NCBI GenBank assembly: GCA_964247055.1
Contig: OZ176059.1
Location: 3,038,001 to 3,102,000, forward strand
DNA from: Paragordius varius
Taxonomy: Eukaryota > Nematomorpha
Length of the DNA: 64,000 nucleotides
Direction: 5' to 3'
Shown: piece after piece, positions 50,023 to 62,060 of the stretch
How the letters are laid out: each line of letters begins with the position of its first letter
Position numbering within the stretch: position 1 is the first letter of the stretch
The notes under the pieces: generated by a model
Databases searched by the model: none
Seen by the model: the letters and a program-made list of their open reading frames with translations, nothing else
What the model was told of the DNA's origin: nothing
Made by a program: the position numbers and the translations under genes

Positions 50023-50270
50023 AGACCATTTATAGTTCAAATTTACCCTTTCGGACAATTCAAATTCACTTTAAAATATAACTAAAATCATTAATAAGAA
50101 ATAAATTCTTATGTGGCAGTATTTATTATTTTTTCTGTATTTTTTAAAACAATTTTTTATATTTTTTTAAGATAAAAAATGAAAATATAAGCAAACTTTA
50201 ATCTTAAAAAATATAATATATTTTTAGAGTAAATTTGAATTTAAGAGTGAATTTGAATTGTAAATGGTAT
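50023..50270. mobile_element. M2 MITE, copy C intron 3
   Basis: ACCATTTATAGTTCAAATTT at the left and GAATTGTAAATGGTA at the right. Only one to two arm units. It corresponds to the element at 26646 in copy A, so it predates the duplication. Confidence 0.7.
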
Positions 50271-50540
50271 TTATGCTGATATATTCTTTATAATTTTTTT
50301 GAATACTTTAATATTTAAATTTTAAAACATTAATTCATAAAAGAGTTATTATATGTTTTTAAATTAAATCATCTCTGATATAAAAAAGCCTTATTTTATT
50401 TTAGATGGTAATTTTTTTCCCTTTTAAAATCTGACTAAACTAAAATAAAGTATATATTTATATATATTTTAATTTTCTTTTATACATAAAAAATATATTT
50501 TTCTAATTTATGTTTAAAATTTCATTTTTTTATTATTTAG

Positions 50541-53500
50541 ATGGTCATATTTTTGCCAGCTCTGTGCCGTAAAATGGGAATCCCTTACTGCATTATTAAG
50601 GGGAAGGCTAGGTTGGGAACCTTGGTCCATAGAAAGACTTGTACTTGTGTAGCACTCACCAAAATTAACCCGTAAAAAAACTTTTTTTAGATTTTTTATT
50701 TGTAATTAAGAAGAGAAAATATAAAAGGATTTTGAAACGTTTTTCAAAGGTTGAAAATTGAGTTTTGTATGCTTTTGAAATACGTTTTAAAGCCTTAAAT
50801 TGATAATTTGTTTAAATTAAAATAGTTAAAGATTTGAGAATTCTGGTCCACAGAAAGACTTGTACTTGTGTAGCTCTAACCAAAATTAACCCGTAAAAAC
50901 TTTATAGATTTTTTAAAGTTTTAACTTTAAAGTTGAATATTATTTAAAGAATAGCTTACAAAAGTTTTTTCCATTTTTATAATCTAACTTTTTCAAACAA
51001 GATTCACAGCGTTATTATCTCTTAAATTGCTTAAATGGTGCGAGCATGTCAAAAATCGCGGGCTATGTCAATGGATTTTATAAACACATTACTAAATTAA
51101 AAAAAGCTTTGAAAAGTTTTTCAAATGTTGAAAATTGAGTTTTGTATGCTTTTGAAATAAGGCTTAAAAGTATTACGCAAGAATTCCACATGTGTAGCTC
51201 TCACCAAAATTAACCCGTAAAAAATCTTTTTTTAGATTTTTTATTTTTATGATTTGAGGATTTGAAAAGAGAAAATATGAAAAGACTTTGAAACGAAAGG
51301 TTGAAATAAGTTATGTATGCTTTTGGAATACGTTTTAAAGCCTTAAAATGATAATTTGTTTAAATTTTACAATAGTGAGATTATTGATTATAAATAGATT
51401 TGTACATGTGTAGCTCTCACCAAAATTAACCCGTAAAAAATTTTTTTTAGATTTTTATTTCAATATTTGGGAATTGAAAAGTGAAAATACTAAAGACTTT
51501 GAAACGTTTCCCAAAGGTTGAAAATTGAGTTTTGTATGCTTTTAAAATACATTTTAAAGCCTTAAATTGATAATTTGTTTAAATTTTAAAATAGTAAGAT
51601 TATTGATTATAAATAGATTTGTACTAGTGTAGTTCTCACCAAAATTAACCCGTAAAAATTTTTTTGATTTTTTCTTTTTAAGATTAGAGGATTCGTAATT
51701 TCCTGAGAAAATATAAAACAGTTTTTTTAAAATTGAGTTTTGTGTGCTTTTTTAAAGCCTTAAAATGATATTTTTTAGAAATATAAGTGAAATTATTGGT
51801 TTTAAATATATTTGTTTTGTATAGCTTTCATCATAATTATTTTTACGGGTTAAAGATTCGAGGATTCGAAATTTCTTGAAATTATAAAAAGTTTTTCAAA
51901 ATGAGTTTTGTATGCTTTTTAAAGCCTTAAAATGATAATTTGTTTAAATTTTACAATAGTGAGATAATTGATTAATATGTATGTGTTGCTCTCACTAAAA
52001 TTATACCTGTAAAAATAGATTTTTATTTGTAAGATTCGGGGAATTTAAATTTGCTGAGAAAATTATAAATAGTTTTTCAAAATTGTGTTTTGTGTGCTTT
52101 TTTAAAGCCTTAAAATGATAATTTGTTTAAATTACAATAGTGAGATTATTAATTAATTTGTACCTCTGTAGCTCTCATTAAAAACCCGTAAAAATAGATT
52201 TTTTATTTCAAGATTTGGGAATTGAAAAGAGAAAATATAAAAAGACTTTGAAACGTTTTCCAAAGGTTGAAAATTGAGTTTTGTATGCTTTTGAAAAAGT
52301 TTTCAAATTCATATTGGAAACATTCTGTCATTAAATTAATTTGTAAAAATTATTTGGTTTTTTTTTTAAAAAATCTTTAAATTTTTATAAAATATTTAAG
52401 ATTGATTAAGGTTAATTATATGTAATTAATGAGGCTTTGAAACCTTTTTTAAAAGGCTAAAATTGAGTTTTGCAATCTATTTACACTTTCTTAAGATAAC
52501 TATAAAATTAGGTACCAAAATTAACCCGTGAAAATTCTTTAGAGATTTTTAAAGATAAACTTTTAAGTTGAAATTTAATATTAGAGTTGAATATTTTTAA
52601 ATTAATTTAATTATAAAATGTTTATATTATATTTATATATTTTTTATTTTTTCAATACTTTTATATAATTACAATTATTTTTTTAATTAATATAATTAAA
52701 AAACGTTTATATTATATTTATATATTTTATTTTTTTAAATATTTATTTTAGAGAAGATAGTGCTTCATTAAGCAAATTAACCGAAGTTATTAAAACTAAT
52801 TTCAATGATCGATTTGATGAGGTTTATAATTTTTAAATTATTTAATATTTATTTATAAATTTATAATTTAATTAATTTTTTATATTATTTAATTTAAATA
52901 ATTTTAAATTGTTTGATTTACATTATTATCTCATTATTTTAAATTAACTTAATATAAAAATAATCAATAAGTTTTAATAGTTTTTTTTCAAATTTTTTTA
53001 TAAATGTTCAAAAAAATAATTTAAATTATTTAATTAATCACAATATAATTTTGAGTTTTTTTTAATTTTTTTTACATTTATTTTTAATTAATTAAAAATA
53101 GATTATTTATAATTAATCTTTTTCCAAAAAATTTTTACTTAAATTTTTTAAATAATTTATTCTTTAATTGAAGATATTTAATAATAAATTTTTATTTATA
53201 CTAACATTTTTTATATTTAATATTTTCAATAAAATATAACATATTTTATAGAATTTTATTATATTAATTAAGTAAACATTTTTAAATTAAATAATTAAAA
53301 TTTAATTCTATATTTTATTTTAATATTTTAAAAAATAAATTAATATATATTAATAGATCAAATTTTCATTTTAATATTATAAATAATAATTATATTTTTA
53401 ATAAAAAATTATTAAATCATTTTATTCTAATATTTTAAATATTAATATAAATTTAAATTATTTAAAAATTATTTTTTTTAATAAAATATTTTTTTTAAAA

Positions 53501-54055
53501 AATAAAAATATGATTATTCATAGATCTTATTTCCAATGTTTTAAATATAAATAATATTATATTTCAATAAATTTATATAAATATTGATATATTTTTAAAT
53601 ATTTATCAAAAAATAATTATTAATTAATTTTATTTAAATATTTTAAATTATTAATGATATTCACTATTTTTTTTAATATTAGAAAATATATAAATAGATG
53701 TTTATTTTTTATAAAATTATTTTAAAAATATGATTTTTTAACTTTAATATTTTTAATATTATTATTTTAATTAATATATATAATTAATATATTTTTAATT
53801 TTTATTTTAAAAAAATTATAATAAAGTTTTTAATTTAAAAAACATTACATTATTAATATAATTATATTTATTTTCAATTTTATAACAATTATATATATTA
53901 ATATATTTTTTTCAAAAAATAATTAATTAATTTTATAAAATATTTTTTAGATCCGTAGACATTGGGGAGGCGGGAAGCTTGGCGCCAAATCTGAAGCCAG
54001 ACTTTCAAAAATTGAAAAAGCAAAAAATAAGGAACTTTTGAAAAAGCTGGGCTAA
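50541..54055 (+). CDS. RpL7A exons 4-6, second copy without exons 1-3
   Basis: Exons 50541-50671, 52752-52821 and 53951-54055 match the last three RpL7A exons in length, phase and splice sites, and code for the identical 102-residue C-terminal part, from [13 protein letters not shown] to the KKLG end. About 20 single-base differences from copy A are all silent (for example GTG/GTC, TAT/TAC, TTG/TTA, CGT/CGA, TTA/CTG, TGA/TAA). Introns are 2080 and 1129 nt. Upstream lies RpL7A intron 3-like DNA and then SURF4 exon 2; no copy of exons 1-3 is present. Fusion to SURF4 exon 2 would be out of phase (1 against 0). It may be spliced to the exons of copy A, kept by gene conversion, or be a second locus or haplotype joined by assembly. 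Confidence 0.88.
50840..52540 (+). repeat. Exon 4 end plus donor repeated in intron 4, copy C
   Basis: Copies near 50855, 51190, 51403, 51625, 51975, 52160 and a weak one at 52510 of AGACTTGTACTTGTG-type exon end, CTCTCACCAAAATTAA and CCCGTAAAAA. The unit is about 190-215 bp, with GAGTTTTGTATGCTTTTGAA. There is one or two more units than in copy A. A non-repeat stretch at 50985-51070 (GATTCACAGCGTTATTATCT) is unique to this copy. Confidence 0.88.
52822..53950 (+). other. Intron 5 of RpL7A copy C, almost pure A/T
   Basis: Same character as 29051-29872 and about 300 bp longer. Aligned words include AATCACAATATAATTTTGAG and TTAATAGATCAAATTTTCAT. Ends in a TTTTTTAG acceptor. Confidence 0.8.
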
Positions 54056-54164
54056 ATAAAATTTAATTTTAATAAATAAATTAATAAATTTAAATAATTT
54101 ATATTTATTTATATATTTTATTTAAAAATATTTCATAATATATAAAAATATTTTTTTAAGAAAA

Positions 54165-54296
54165 AAAATTGAATTTCAAAGATTGAAAAAAAATAAGGAA
54201 CTCTTGAAAAAGCTGGACTAAATAAAATTTAATTTTAATAAATAAATTAATAAATTTAAATAATTTATATTTATTTTATTATATTCATTTACTTAA

Positions 54297-54327
<31 letters not shown>

Positions 54328-54700
54328 ATTTATTTAAAAATATAAATTTATTATTCAATAAAAAATAAAAAAGTTTTGAATTTGAAAAAACAAAAAATAT
54401 TAAAGCAAAAAATAAGGAACTCTTGAAAAAGCTGGGCTAAAAAAATTTATTAATTTTTTATTTTAAAAAAATAAAATAAATTTAAATAAATTAAAATAAT
54501 TTATATATTTATTTATTTTATTTAAAAATAATATATATATATAAAATTATTTTATTTATAATGAAATATTAAGGATTTTTTAATAAAATTGAATTTTAAA
54601 GATTAAAAAAAAATAAGGAACTTTTGAAAAAGCTGGGCTAAAAAAAATTTATTTTTTATTTTATAAAAAAATATAAAATAAATTAATAAATTTAAATAAT

Positions 54701-54731
<31 letters not shown>

Positions 54732-55190
54732 TTACTTATTTTGTTAAAAAAAATGTTTATAAACATAAAACAGTTTTGAATTTTAAAAAAGATTGTAAAA
54801 GCAAAAAAGAAACTCTTGAAAAAGCTGGGCTAAAAAATTATTCATTTTTATTAAAAAATATTAAATAAATTTAAATATATATATATGTATATTATTTAAA
54901 TAATTTATATATATTTATATATATATTTTATTAAGAAAAATATTAAGGATTTTTTATTCAAAAAAAGTTTTGAATTTTAAAAAAGATTGAAAGAAACAAA
55001 AAATAAGGAACTCTTGAAAAAGCTGGGCTAAAGTAAAAAATTTATTTTTTATTCAAAAATATAAAATAAATTTAAATAATTTTATATAAACATTATTTAA
55101 ATATATATTTTTTATATAATATTTCTAAACAAAAATTAAATATTTTTTAAAAAAATTGAAAAAAACAAAAAATTAGGAAAACTTAGAAAT
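54165..55190 (+). repeat. Exon 6-tail tandem repeats, copy C
   Basis: Six copies, near 54175, 54395, 54590, 54790, 54980 and 55150, of the exon 6 end with stop (AAATAAGGAACTCTTGAAAA, AGCTGGGCTAAA). They alternate with A/T-rich spacers, with a period of about 200 bp. The last is worn to AATTAGGAAAACTTAG. Confidence 0.92.
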
Positions 55191-56702
55191 TAGGGACTTT
55201 TAAAAAAATGGGTTAATTAAAATTAGATGGGTTTTGGTTTTGACAAATTTGCTACTCTTTAAGAAATTCGGAAAAAGAAAATCTAAACTTTGTATATTTT
55301 TTTAATATTGTCAACGAAAACGAATATTTTATGTTAATATAATAATTTGAATTCTCGTAAAATTTATTAAATTAAACTATAAACCAAAATTTTTATTAAA
55401 AACTTATTACCTTTTCGTGTTTTTCACTTATGTGTTTTAGTTTACCTTTTGTGGTAATTTATATACCAGAGCACAATTTTGTAAATAAAAAGTAAGCTTT
55501 TAAAAGTTATTTTAGGTAAAATTTAATTATCAAACATTGTTTTCCTGTATTATCAAATAAAAAGGCTGACATTTTCTACATTCTGATTTCTAGATAAAAT
55601 TTGGACAGCTGCAAAACACGATTGAACAAACAGCTGATAAGAAAATCTAAATAAATCTAGTTTTTTCTGGTAAAATGGGGTCTGAAAGCATTTTAAAGTT
55701 AATTATTTACATTTTCGCATAAATTACATTTATTTGCGGAAATGATTTTTTTAAAGTTTGCGATGACGTTTTTTTATTACAAAATCTTTCTAATGTGCTT
55801 AAAATGCTAAATAAAGCATATTTTAAATTTGGCTTAATACCTCAAGTACTTTTTAAGATATTCAAATTTTTAACACTTCGATTCAATTTTGGGTATCTAA
55901 ATACCCCAGACTAAATTTAAGTTAGGATTTTCAAAAAACTACTGAAGGAAACGGTCCCAATTTAAATTTATGTTTCTATCCAAATGAAAATTATAGAAAT
56001 ATGCCAAAATATCTAAATAAAACCATTTTTATTTTACAAATTTTTTGCAAAATATCGTCTTCATCTCCAGGGGCGTACCGAGGGGGGGGCAAGGGGGTGC
56101 ATCATGCCCCGGGCGCCGTTATTTAGGGGCGCCTAAATGATTATTTTAATATGCAAAAATAATAAGAACTTAATAATATTTTTCAGCAATTAGGTAAAAA
56201 TCCCTAAAATATATACTCTATATATTCACCTAATTAGTACCATAAAACAGAATGACTTAACATTGTTGAGAGTGGAAAAAGAAAAATATGATAGATTTTA
56301 ATAATTGATAATTTTGCAATATCAAAAGCCAGAAAAATATTACATAAATATTTTTACTCTTAGTTGCTTTTTTCCTTTCCAAGTGATAAAATCTTCATAT
56401 AAAATATTTTATTAAATAAAATGCATTATATTTCTGTTTATGTATTGCAAAATTCTCCTAGATTTACAATTATTTTTTAAATCATTTTTGTTCGCCATTA
56501 TCATAAGATCAATTCAATATATGCAACAACATTATTTTTATATATAACTAGCGAAAATCTCCCCGTGGAAGTCCTTCGGACTTCCGGGTGGGAGGGAGGC
56601 GCTATTTGAAATAAGTATTTCGAAACATTATTTAATAGCTATGATCTGATAAAATTTTAAAACGGTGCATTCATACTATATTGTTTACTTGTGCCAAACG
56701 GT

Positions 56703-57120
56703 CTCATACCTAGGGCAAAAAATAGATTTATAATTATTTTTGTGGACTTTGTTTTTTGAAAAAAAATGGCATTTTATGGGGGGAGCGGTTAAATATAGGG
56801 CCTAAATTAAAAAAGCGAGACGACCATGTTCGGCGCAATCGAAAATGAGTAAACAAAAATCACATTTGAAATATGGTTCAACACGTTCTCCGGAAGATTG
56901 TCTCAAAGACACGATTTTTGTGGACTTCTGTTTTCAAAAAAAACCGTTTTTTACACGGGGTGCCCGAACTGGGGGCCTATTTCAAAAAAGGGCGAAGCTA
57001 TTGTCGGGGCATTTATTAATGATTATATTTTTTCGATGTTTGGATTCGAATGGGTCTACCGGTTTTTCGAAAACAGATCACAAAGCCACCACTTTCCATT
57101 TTTATAAATATATTTCCATA
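56703..57120. repeat. ~400 bp direct repeat, first copy
   Basis: Shares with 58589-58985 the words GGGGGGAGCGG, TGTTCGGCGCAAT, TGTCTCAAAGACACGATTTT, TTTTTACACGGGGTG, CGAACTGGGGGCCTA, ATTGTCGGGGCATT and GAATGGGTCTACCGGTTTT. Open frames in both copies are offset from each other and have no recognisable product. Confidence 0.85.
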
Positions 57121-57180
57121 TTATAGAATTTATTAGAATATTTATGCAATTAAAAATGAATAAATTTACTTCATATAGAT

Positions 57181-59054
57181 CAGGGCTTCTTAAACTTTTG
57201 TAATTCCCGACGCCATTTATGAGAGCGAGTTTCTCAACGACCCCAACAATTCACGCTTATAAATTTTGTTGATTATATTTATCAGGATTATTTCGGTTTT
57301 AAGAGATTTACATAATTAAATCTACATTTTTTTATAAATTTCTTTAACATCTTCTGATTCATAGTAAATTTATACAAGATATTATAATAATCGGTGGACT
57401 TTTTAAAGGAAAGAATGATGTTATACAAATTCGCCATAATGTGTTTAACTGAACTCGTATGGCTTCTTAATGGCAAATATTTGGAATCATCTTACCATTT
57501 ATGGGGTTTCGAAAAAATACCTCAACACTAAATTATTGTTGTAAGATGGCGTATTTTTAGGGCATAAAAGCCACAAATTAACGGCTATAAAAAACACCTG
57601 ATTTTTTTATCTAGTTACGGAATAAATTTCAAGGTTTTAATGAGCTCATATGCCTTCATAATTTTGTGTAAATTAGCTCCAAAACAAAGCAATTTTTATA
57701 TAGTGGACCAGCTTTTGGCGGGTACTCCTAACCCAGGGCAGGTATAAAAAAGCGCTGGTTAAAATTTTTGCCCTCATATGGGGATTATCTTGAATGGAAT
57801 TCATTGTTCCTATTAGACTCATAGGTTTTCTGAAATTTCGCTCCAAAGGCATGCTGTATATAGATTGGACACAGTTTTACGCGGGTAGCTTCTAACCAGG
57901 GCAACAAAAAAACGCTCAATTAAATTTTTTGCCTTAATTCGGGTAATACCTGGAATCATGATTGATTCCATATGCTCTCATGGTGCCCCAAAACCAAAAA
58001 GTCATTCTATGGTGGCGCATTTTTTCAGGGCAAGGGCCTAATTAAGGGGCTCTACTCAAATTTTTGACTTTACGGGTAATATTTCAGGCCTATATTACAC
58101 TTATATGGCCTGATAAGTTTTTTGAAAATTAACTTCTAAACAACGCAATGTCGATATGGTGGCGCAGTTTTAGGCGAGTAGCTCCTTACCCAACAGCTGA
58201 TAAAAAAACCCTTGATTAAAATTTTCGTTTTTACGGAGAATACCTAAAATCATTATTGATTCCATATAATCTCATTAGTTTTTGGAAAAATTGCCTTAAA
58301 ACTAAAAACCATTCTATAGTGGCGTATTTTTCAGGGTGTGAATAAAATTCGTACGACCTAAATTTTTGCCTTGTTATGGGTAATATTTTAACTATTGAAC
58401 TCATATGGCCTGATAGGTTTTTTGAAATTTAGCCCCAAAGGCACCCTATTTCCTTATGATGAGGCAATCTTTAGCGGGATCTCCTTACCCAGCAGCTAAT
58501 ATAAAAAACGCTCGACTAAAATATTTGCCTTTTAACAGGGAATACGTGGAATCCTTATTGAATTTTTAGATCCTTATTGAATTTTTAGAGTCTCGTACCT
58601 TGGGCGAAATATAGATTCAAAAAATAATTTTTATGTTTGAAAAAAATGGCATTTTACGGGGGGAGCGGGTAAAAAGGGGGCCGAAATTAAAAAAGCGAGC
58701 CGACTATGTTCGGCGCAATTGAAATAAAAAAAAATATATGTGAAATCGAATGGTCCAACACGTTTTCAGGAAAATTGTCTCAAAGACACGATTTTTCAAA
58801 AAACCCATTTTTTACACGGGGTGGGCCCGAACTGGGGGCCTAATTAAAAAAAAGACGAAGCTATTGTCGGGGCATTCATTAATGATTATATTTTTTTCTG
58901 GATATGAATGGGTCTACCGGTTTTCCGGAAACATACAAAGCCTCATTTTCCATTTTTATAATCATATATATTTTACAAGTTAAAACATTTTTTGTTCAAT
59001 TTTAATTTTATCACTCGCGACCCCAAAAGGGGTCGCCTTAGTTTAAGAAGCCCT

Positions 59055-59055
<1 letters not shown>
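57181..59055. mobile_element. Nested hAT-like element, 1.9 kb
   Basis: Ends CAGGGCTTCTTAAACTTTTG and TTAGTTTAAGAAGCCCTG are inverse and of the common hAT type. Flanking octamers are ATATAGAT and ATATATAT, one mismatch apart, the right one inside a (TA)n run. Subterminal GACCCC / GGGGTC words occur at both ends. No transposase was seen; the inside is satellite-like. Confidence 0.75.
57480..58600. repeat. Degenerate satellite inside the nested hAT
   Basis: Five to six units of about 170-200 bp sharing phrases such as GGCGAGTAGCTCCTTACCCA, AAAAAACGCTC, TTTTTGCCTT, GGGTAATA, CTCATATGGCCTGATAGGTT and TTCTATGGTGGCGCATTTTT. Divergence between units is high. Confidence 0.7.
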
Positions 59056-59106
<51 letters not shown>

Positions 59107-59824
59107 GAATTTATATGACTGTGCTGTCTTATCTATGGTGTTTAGGTTACAACGTTTGTATTTTTTTACTATATTGCATTATTGGCTTTTTTAAAAAAAA
59201 AGGGGGGGGGGCGCCATAAAATTTTTATGCCCCGGGCGCCGCAAATGCTCGGTACGCCACTGTTCATCTCATTTTAAGGGTAAAATTAAAGCTAATTTTT
59301 TTTTAAATTACATGTATTTTTGATAGAAATAGAAAAAGCGGTTTATTATTTATTATTTTTAAATTTTACCATTAAACACATGTCACGTTGACTAAATTTT
59401 TAGCTTTCGGTTTTAGCTTAAAATAAGTAATATTAAGTATTTTTAAATAAATTTTTTTATATACTTCGGTTTATTAATATTATATAAGTGCAAAGTTTTG
59501 CCATGGTTTCGATTCCTTCCATATTTTTTAAAAATTTTTATTTTAAACAGGCCTGGGGTATTTAACTACCCCAATTTGAACGAAGGACTAAAATGAATGT
59601 GTTGTATCCAAGTTTTAATACCTCTGGTGTGCAAAACTACCTCATATAAATCTGTTAAATATATTCAGAATTTATATGTATATAATAAACTTTTGCGTGT
59701 AAAAATCACAAAAAATAAATTGAAAAGGAGTAAATTCATATAAACAGATTTACAATGATAAAATAAAATATTTTGATGCAAAAATCCCATAATTAAGGAA
59801 TATCATTCTCAAATATTAGTAAAA

Positions 59825-60240
59825 TTTAATCCAGCTGTTTTTTATTTTCAAGGTTTTACCTTTTTAAAAGTCAGGAGACTTTTAAAGTTAAGACTGTAAT
59901 CAGCTGTTTTTATTAATTATTAAGAAAGAACTTAAATATTTTGAGACTTACTTTATCTCAAGGTTTACTTCGTTAAAAGTTATGTGTTTTACAGTTAAGA
60001 CTGTAATCAGCTGTTTTCTTAATAATTTAGGAAAGAACTTGAATATTTTGAGACTTACTTTATCTCAAGGTTCACTTCGTTAAAAGTCAGGTGTTCTATC
60101 GTTGAAGAGTGAAATCAGCTGTTTATATAAAATTTAAGATCGACCTTTGAAAATTATATACTCAGCTGTTTTGTCTTCGAAGTTTTATTTCTTTTAGAAT
60201 TTGAAAGTTTTTTTAAAATTGGAAACTGTAATCCTATTAT
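59825..60240 (+). repeat. CAGCTG tandem repeats, copy C
   Basis: Five occurrences of the ATCAGCTGTTTT core (59836, 59900, 60008, 60115, 60170), two inside well-kept ~105 bp units with GAGACTTACTTTATCTCAAG. It is the longest of the three homologous arrays. Confidence 0.8.
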
Positions 60241-60364
60241 TTGCTTGGCGATATAAAACCACCCCAGAAGATTATAACATTGTTAAATATAGTCAAAAAA
60301 ATCGATTAAAAACGTTGAAAAGACAAAACTTTTAAAATTTTTTGTTAAAATAATAATTTGTATT

Positions 60365-60720
60365 CTCGTAAAATTTTTTAAATTCAAACTATATCCAAAA
60401 CTTTCGATATATGAGAGCATCTTTTCAATGGATTAACTAAAACAAAAAAAATATTAATAAGATTAATTAAAATAAAATTTGAAAAATATATAATTATAAA
60501 TTATGATAACAAACAAAATGAGAAAAAACAATAACATATGGACATCACTTTGCATTTTTTTTGTTATTATAATTTATAATTATATATTTTTTCAATTTTG
60601 TTTTAAATAATCTTTTTATTATTATTTTCTTTTGTTTTAGTTAATTCATTGAAAAAGATATTCTTATGTATCGAAAATTTTGGATATAGTTTGAATTAAT
60701 AAATTTTACGAGAAATATTT
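60365..60720. repeat. Large palindrome, ~150 bp arms
   Basis: The left arm begins ATTCTCGTAAAATTTTTTAA and contains AAACTATATCCAAAACTTTC and AACTAAAACAAAA. The right arm is its inverse, ending in TTTGGATATAGTTTGAATTA and TTTTACGAGAAAT. The spacer of about 30 nt includes GGACATCACTTTGCA. Copies A and B have only the single-arm sequence (about 33060 and 38580), so the inversion arose in copy C. Confidence 0.88.
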
Positions 60721-60802
60721 ATTTTATAATTTTCATTAGAGAACAAGGGGATTGTCGAATAAAAAATAACATTAACTTTGCCCATATAAAAAGATTTACA
60801 AG

Positions 60803-61617
60803 AAATACTCAATTCATAAGGACTGAAATGTAAAAATATAAAGACAAAATATTTTTTCAAAAGACATCCAACCCCATACTTTTTAGGAAACCTTAATTTT
60901 TGATCTAAAATATATTTAAATACAATCTTTATGTTCATAATTGATTGTTCTACCAATTTACAATGCTAAATTTATAATTTGCAATTTAAAAAAATCAGTT
61001 ATTAATTTGAAAAAATCAAGATCTTAAAAGGTTGTCATTTGAAAAAATATTTGTCTTTATTTTTAAAGTTTTGTCCCGTATAATTTCAATTTTTACTGTA
61101 AAATGGTAAATTTTAAAACAAATACTTAATTATTTCGATAAACTATTTAAAAATAAATCTTATTCCTTTGTCATCACATTAGGTCGGACCCATTTTAGTT
61201 CAAGCGTTAGCCTTAAAAATAAATTCTGCAATTATAAATAATTATGGATTATTTTAAAAAATATTTTTCGATAAAAAATATTTTGAACAAGTATACGATT
61301 ACCTATACCCTGATCATTTACAGTAAGTTTAGATATTATATACGGACAATACGTAAAAAAATAAGGACAAATTTTTTTTTTACAAAAAAACATCCTTTTT
61401 AAATCTTGATTTTTTTAAATATAACTCATTCAATTAAATTCAGTAAAATATAGAATTGTAAATTGGTAAAACAATCAATTAAATATTTTACAATTTTAGT
61501 CATATAATTTATATGAAAATAATATGGATATCGGTAAAAAAATTGGTTGTCTTTTGAAAAAAATACGTTTCTATGGTTTTAAGTTTTGTCCGTGTAATTT
61601 CAACTTTAACTGTAAAA
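60803..61617. mobile_element. Two M1 MITEs in flank C
   Basis: 60803-61104 and 61319-61617, matching by position those in flanks A and B. Confidence 0.8.
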
Positions 61618-61726
61618 CTTATTAAATTACAATTAATGATATTTCCTGGAATCATACATTAGGCCTTATAACAAGTTTTAAATCAAAACCATAAGACTTG
61701 GTATTACAAATTTGTTTTATATATAC

Positions 61727-62060
61727 CATTTACAATTAAAATTCATCCCCCTTGAACAATTCAAATTTATTCCTTTCAACAATTCAAATTCACCCTTAAA
61801 CAACACAAATGCACCCTCGAACAATTCAAATTCACCCTAAAAATAACTTATGTGTTTTCGGGCTCATAACCTCATCATTAATAAGATATATATGTTTATG
61901 GCCTAGTTTATTATGTTTGTAGATTGTATTAATTTTAAACGTAAGTTCATTTTTTGAACATACAAAAAATAGAGGTAATTTTTAGTTTTTAAAAACACAT
62001 AATTCATTTGAACGTAAATTTGATTTTTCAAGGGTGTATTTTAAACGGTAAATAACATAA
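61727..62060. mobile_element. M2 MITE with minisatellite arms, flank C
   Basis: Left ACCATTTACAATTAAAATTC followed by four to five 21 bp units. The core has TATGTGTTTTCGGGCTCA. The right arm is worn (TTTTCAAGGGTGTATTTTAA). Counterpart of 35409 and 40735. Confidence 0.75.

Larger units (their letters stand above)
56068..59262. mobile_element. hAT-type DNA transposon, 3.2 kb, no transposase seen
   Basis: Inverted ends CAGGGGCGTACCGAG and CTCGGTACGCCACTG, continuing into GC-rich GCCCCGGGCGCC on both sides. The flanks carry a perfect 8 bp target duplication, TTCATCTC (56060-56067 and 59263-59270), diagnostic of hAT-like insertion. No transposase frame is present. It contains a nested element (57181-59055). 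A perfect small hairpin, GGAAGTCC-TTC-GGACTTCC, lies at about 56570. A and B flanks lack it, so it postdates the duplication. Confidence 0.88.

Noticed and set aside
46267-50671. A fusion gene joining SURF4 exon 2 to RpL7A exon 4 of copy C
   Set aside because: SURF4 exon 2 ends in phase 1 while the RpL7A exon needs phase 0, so a direct splice shifts the frame.
56845-58983. Open frames in the hAT direct repeats
   Set aside because: The frames differ between the two repeat copies and match no known protein.
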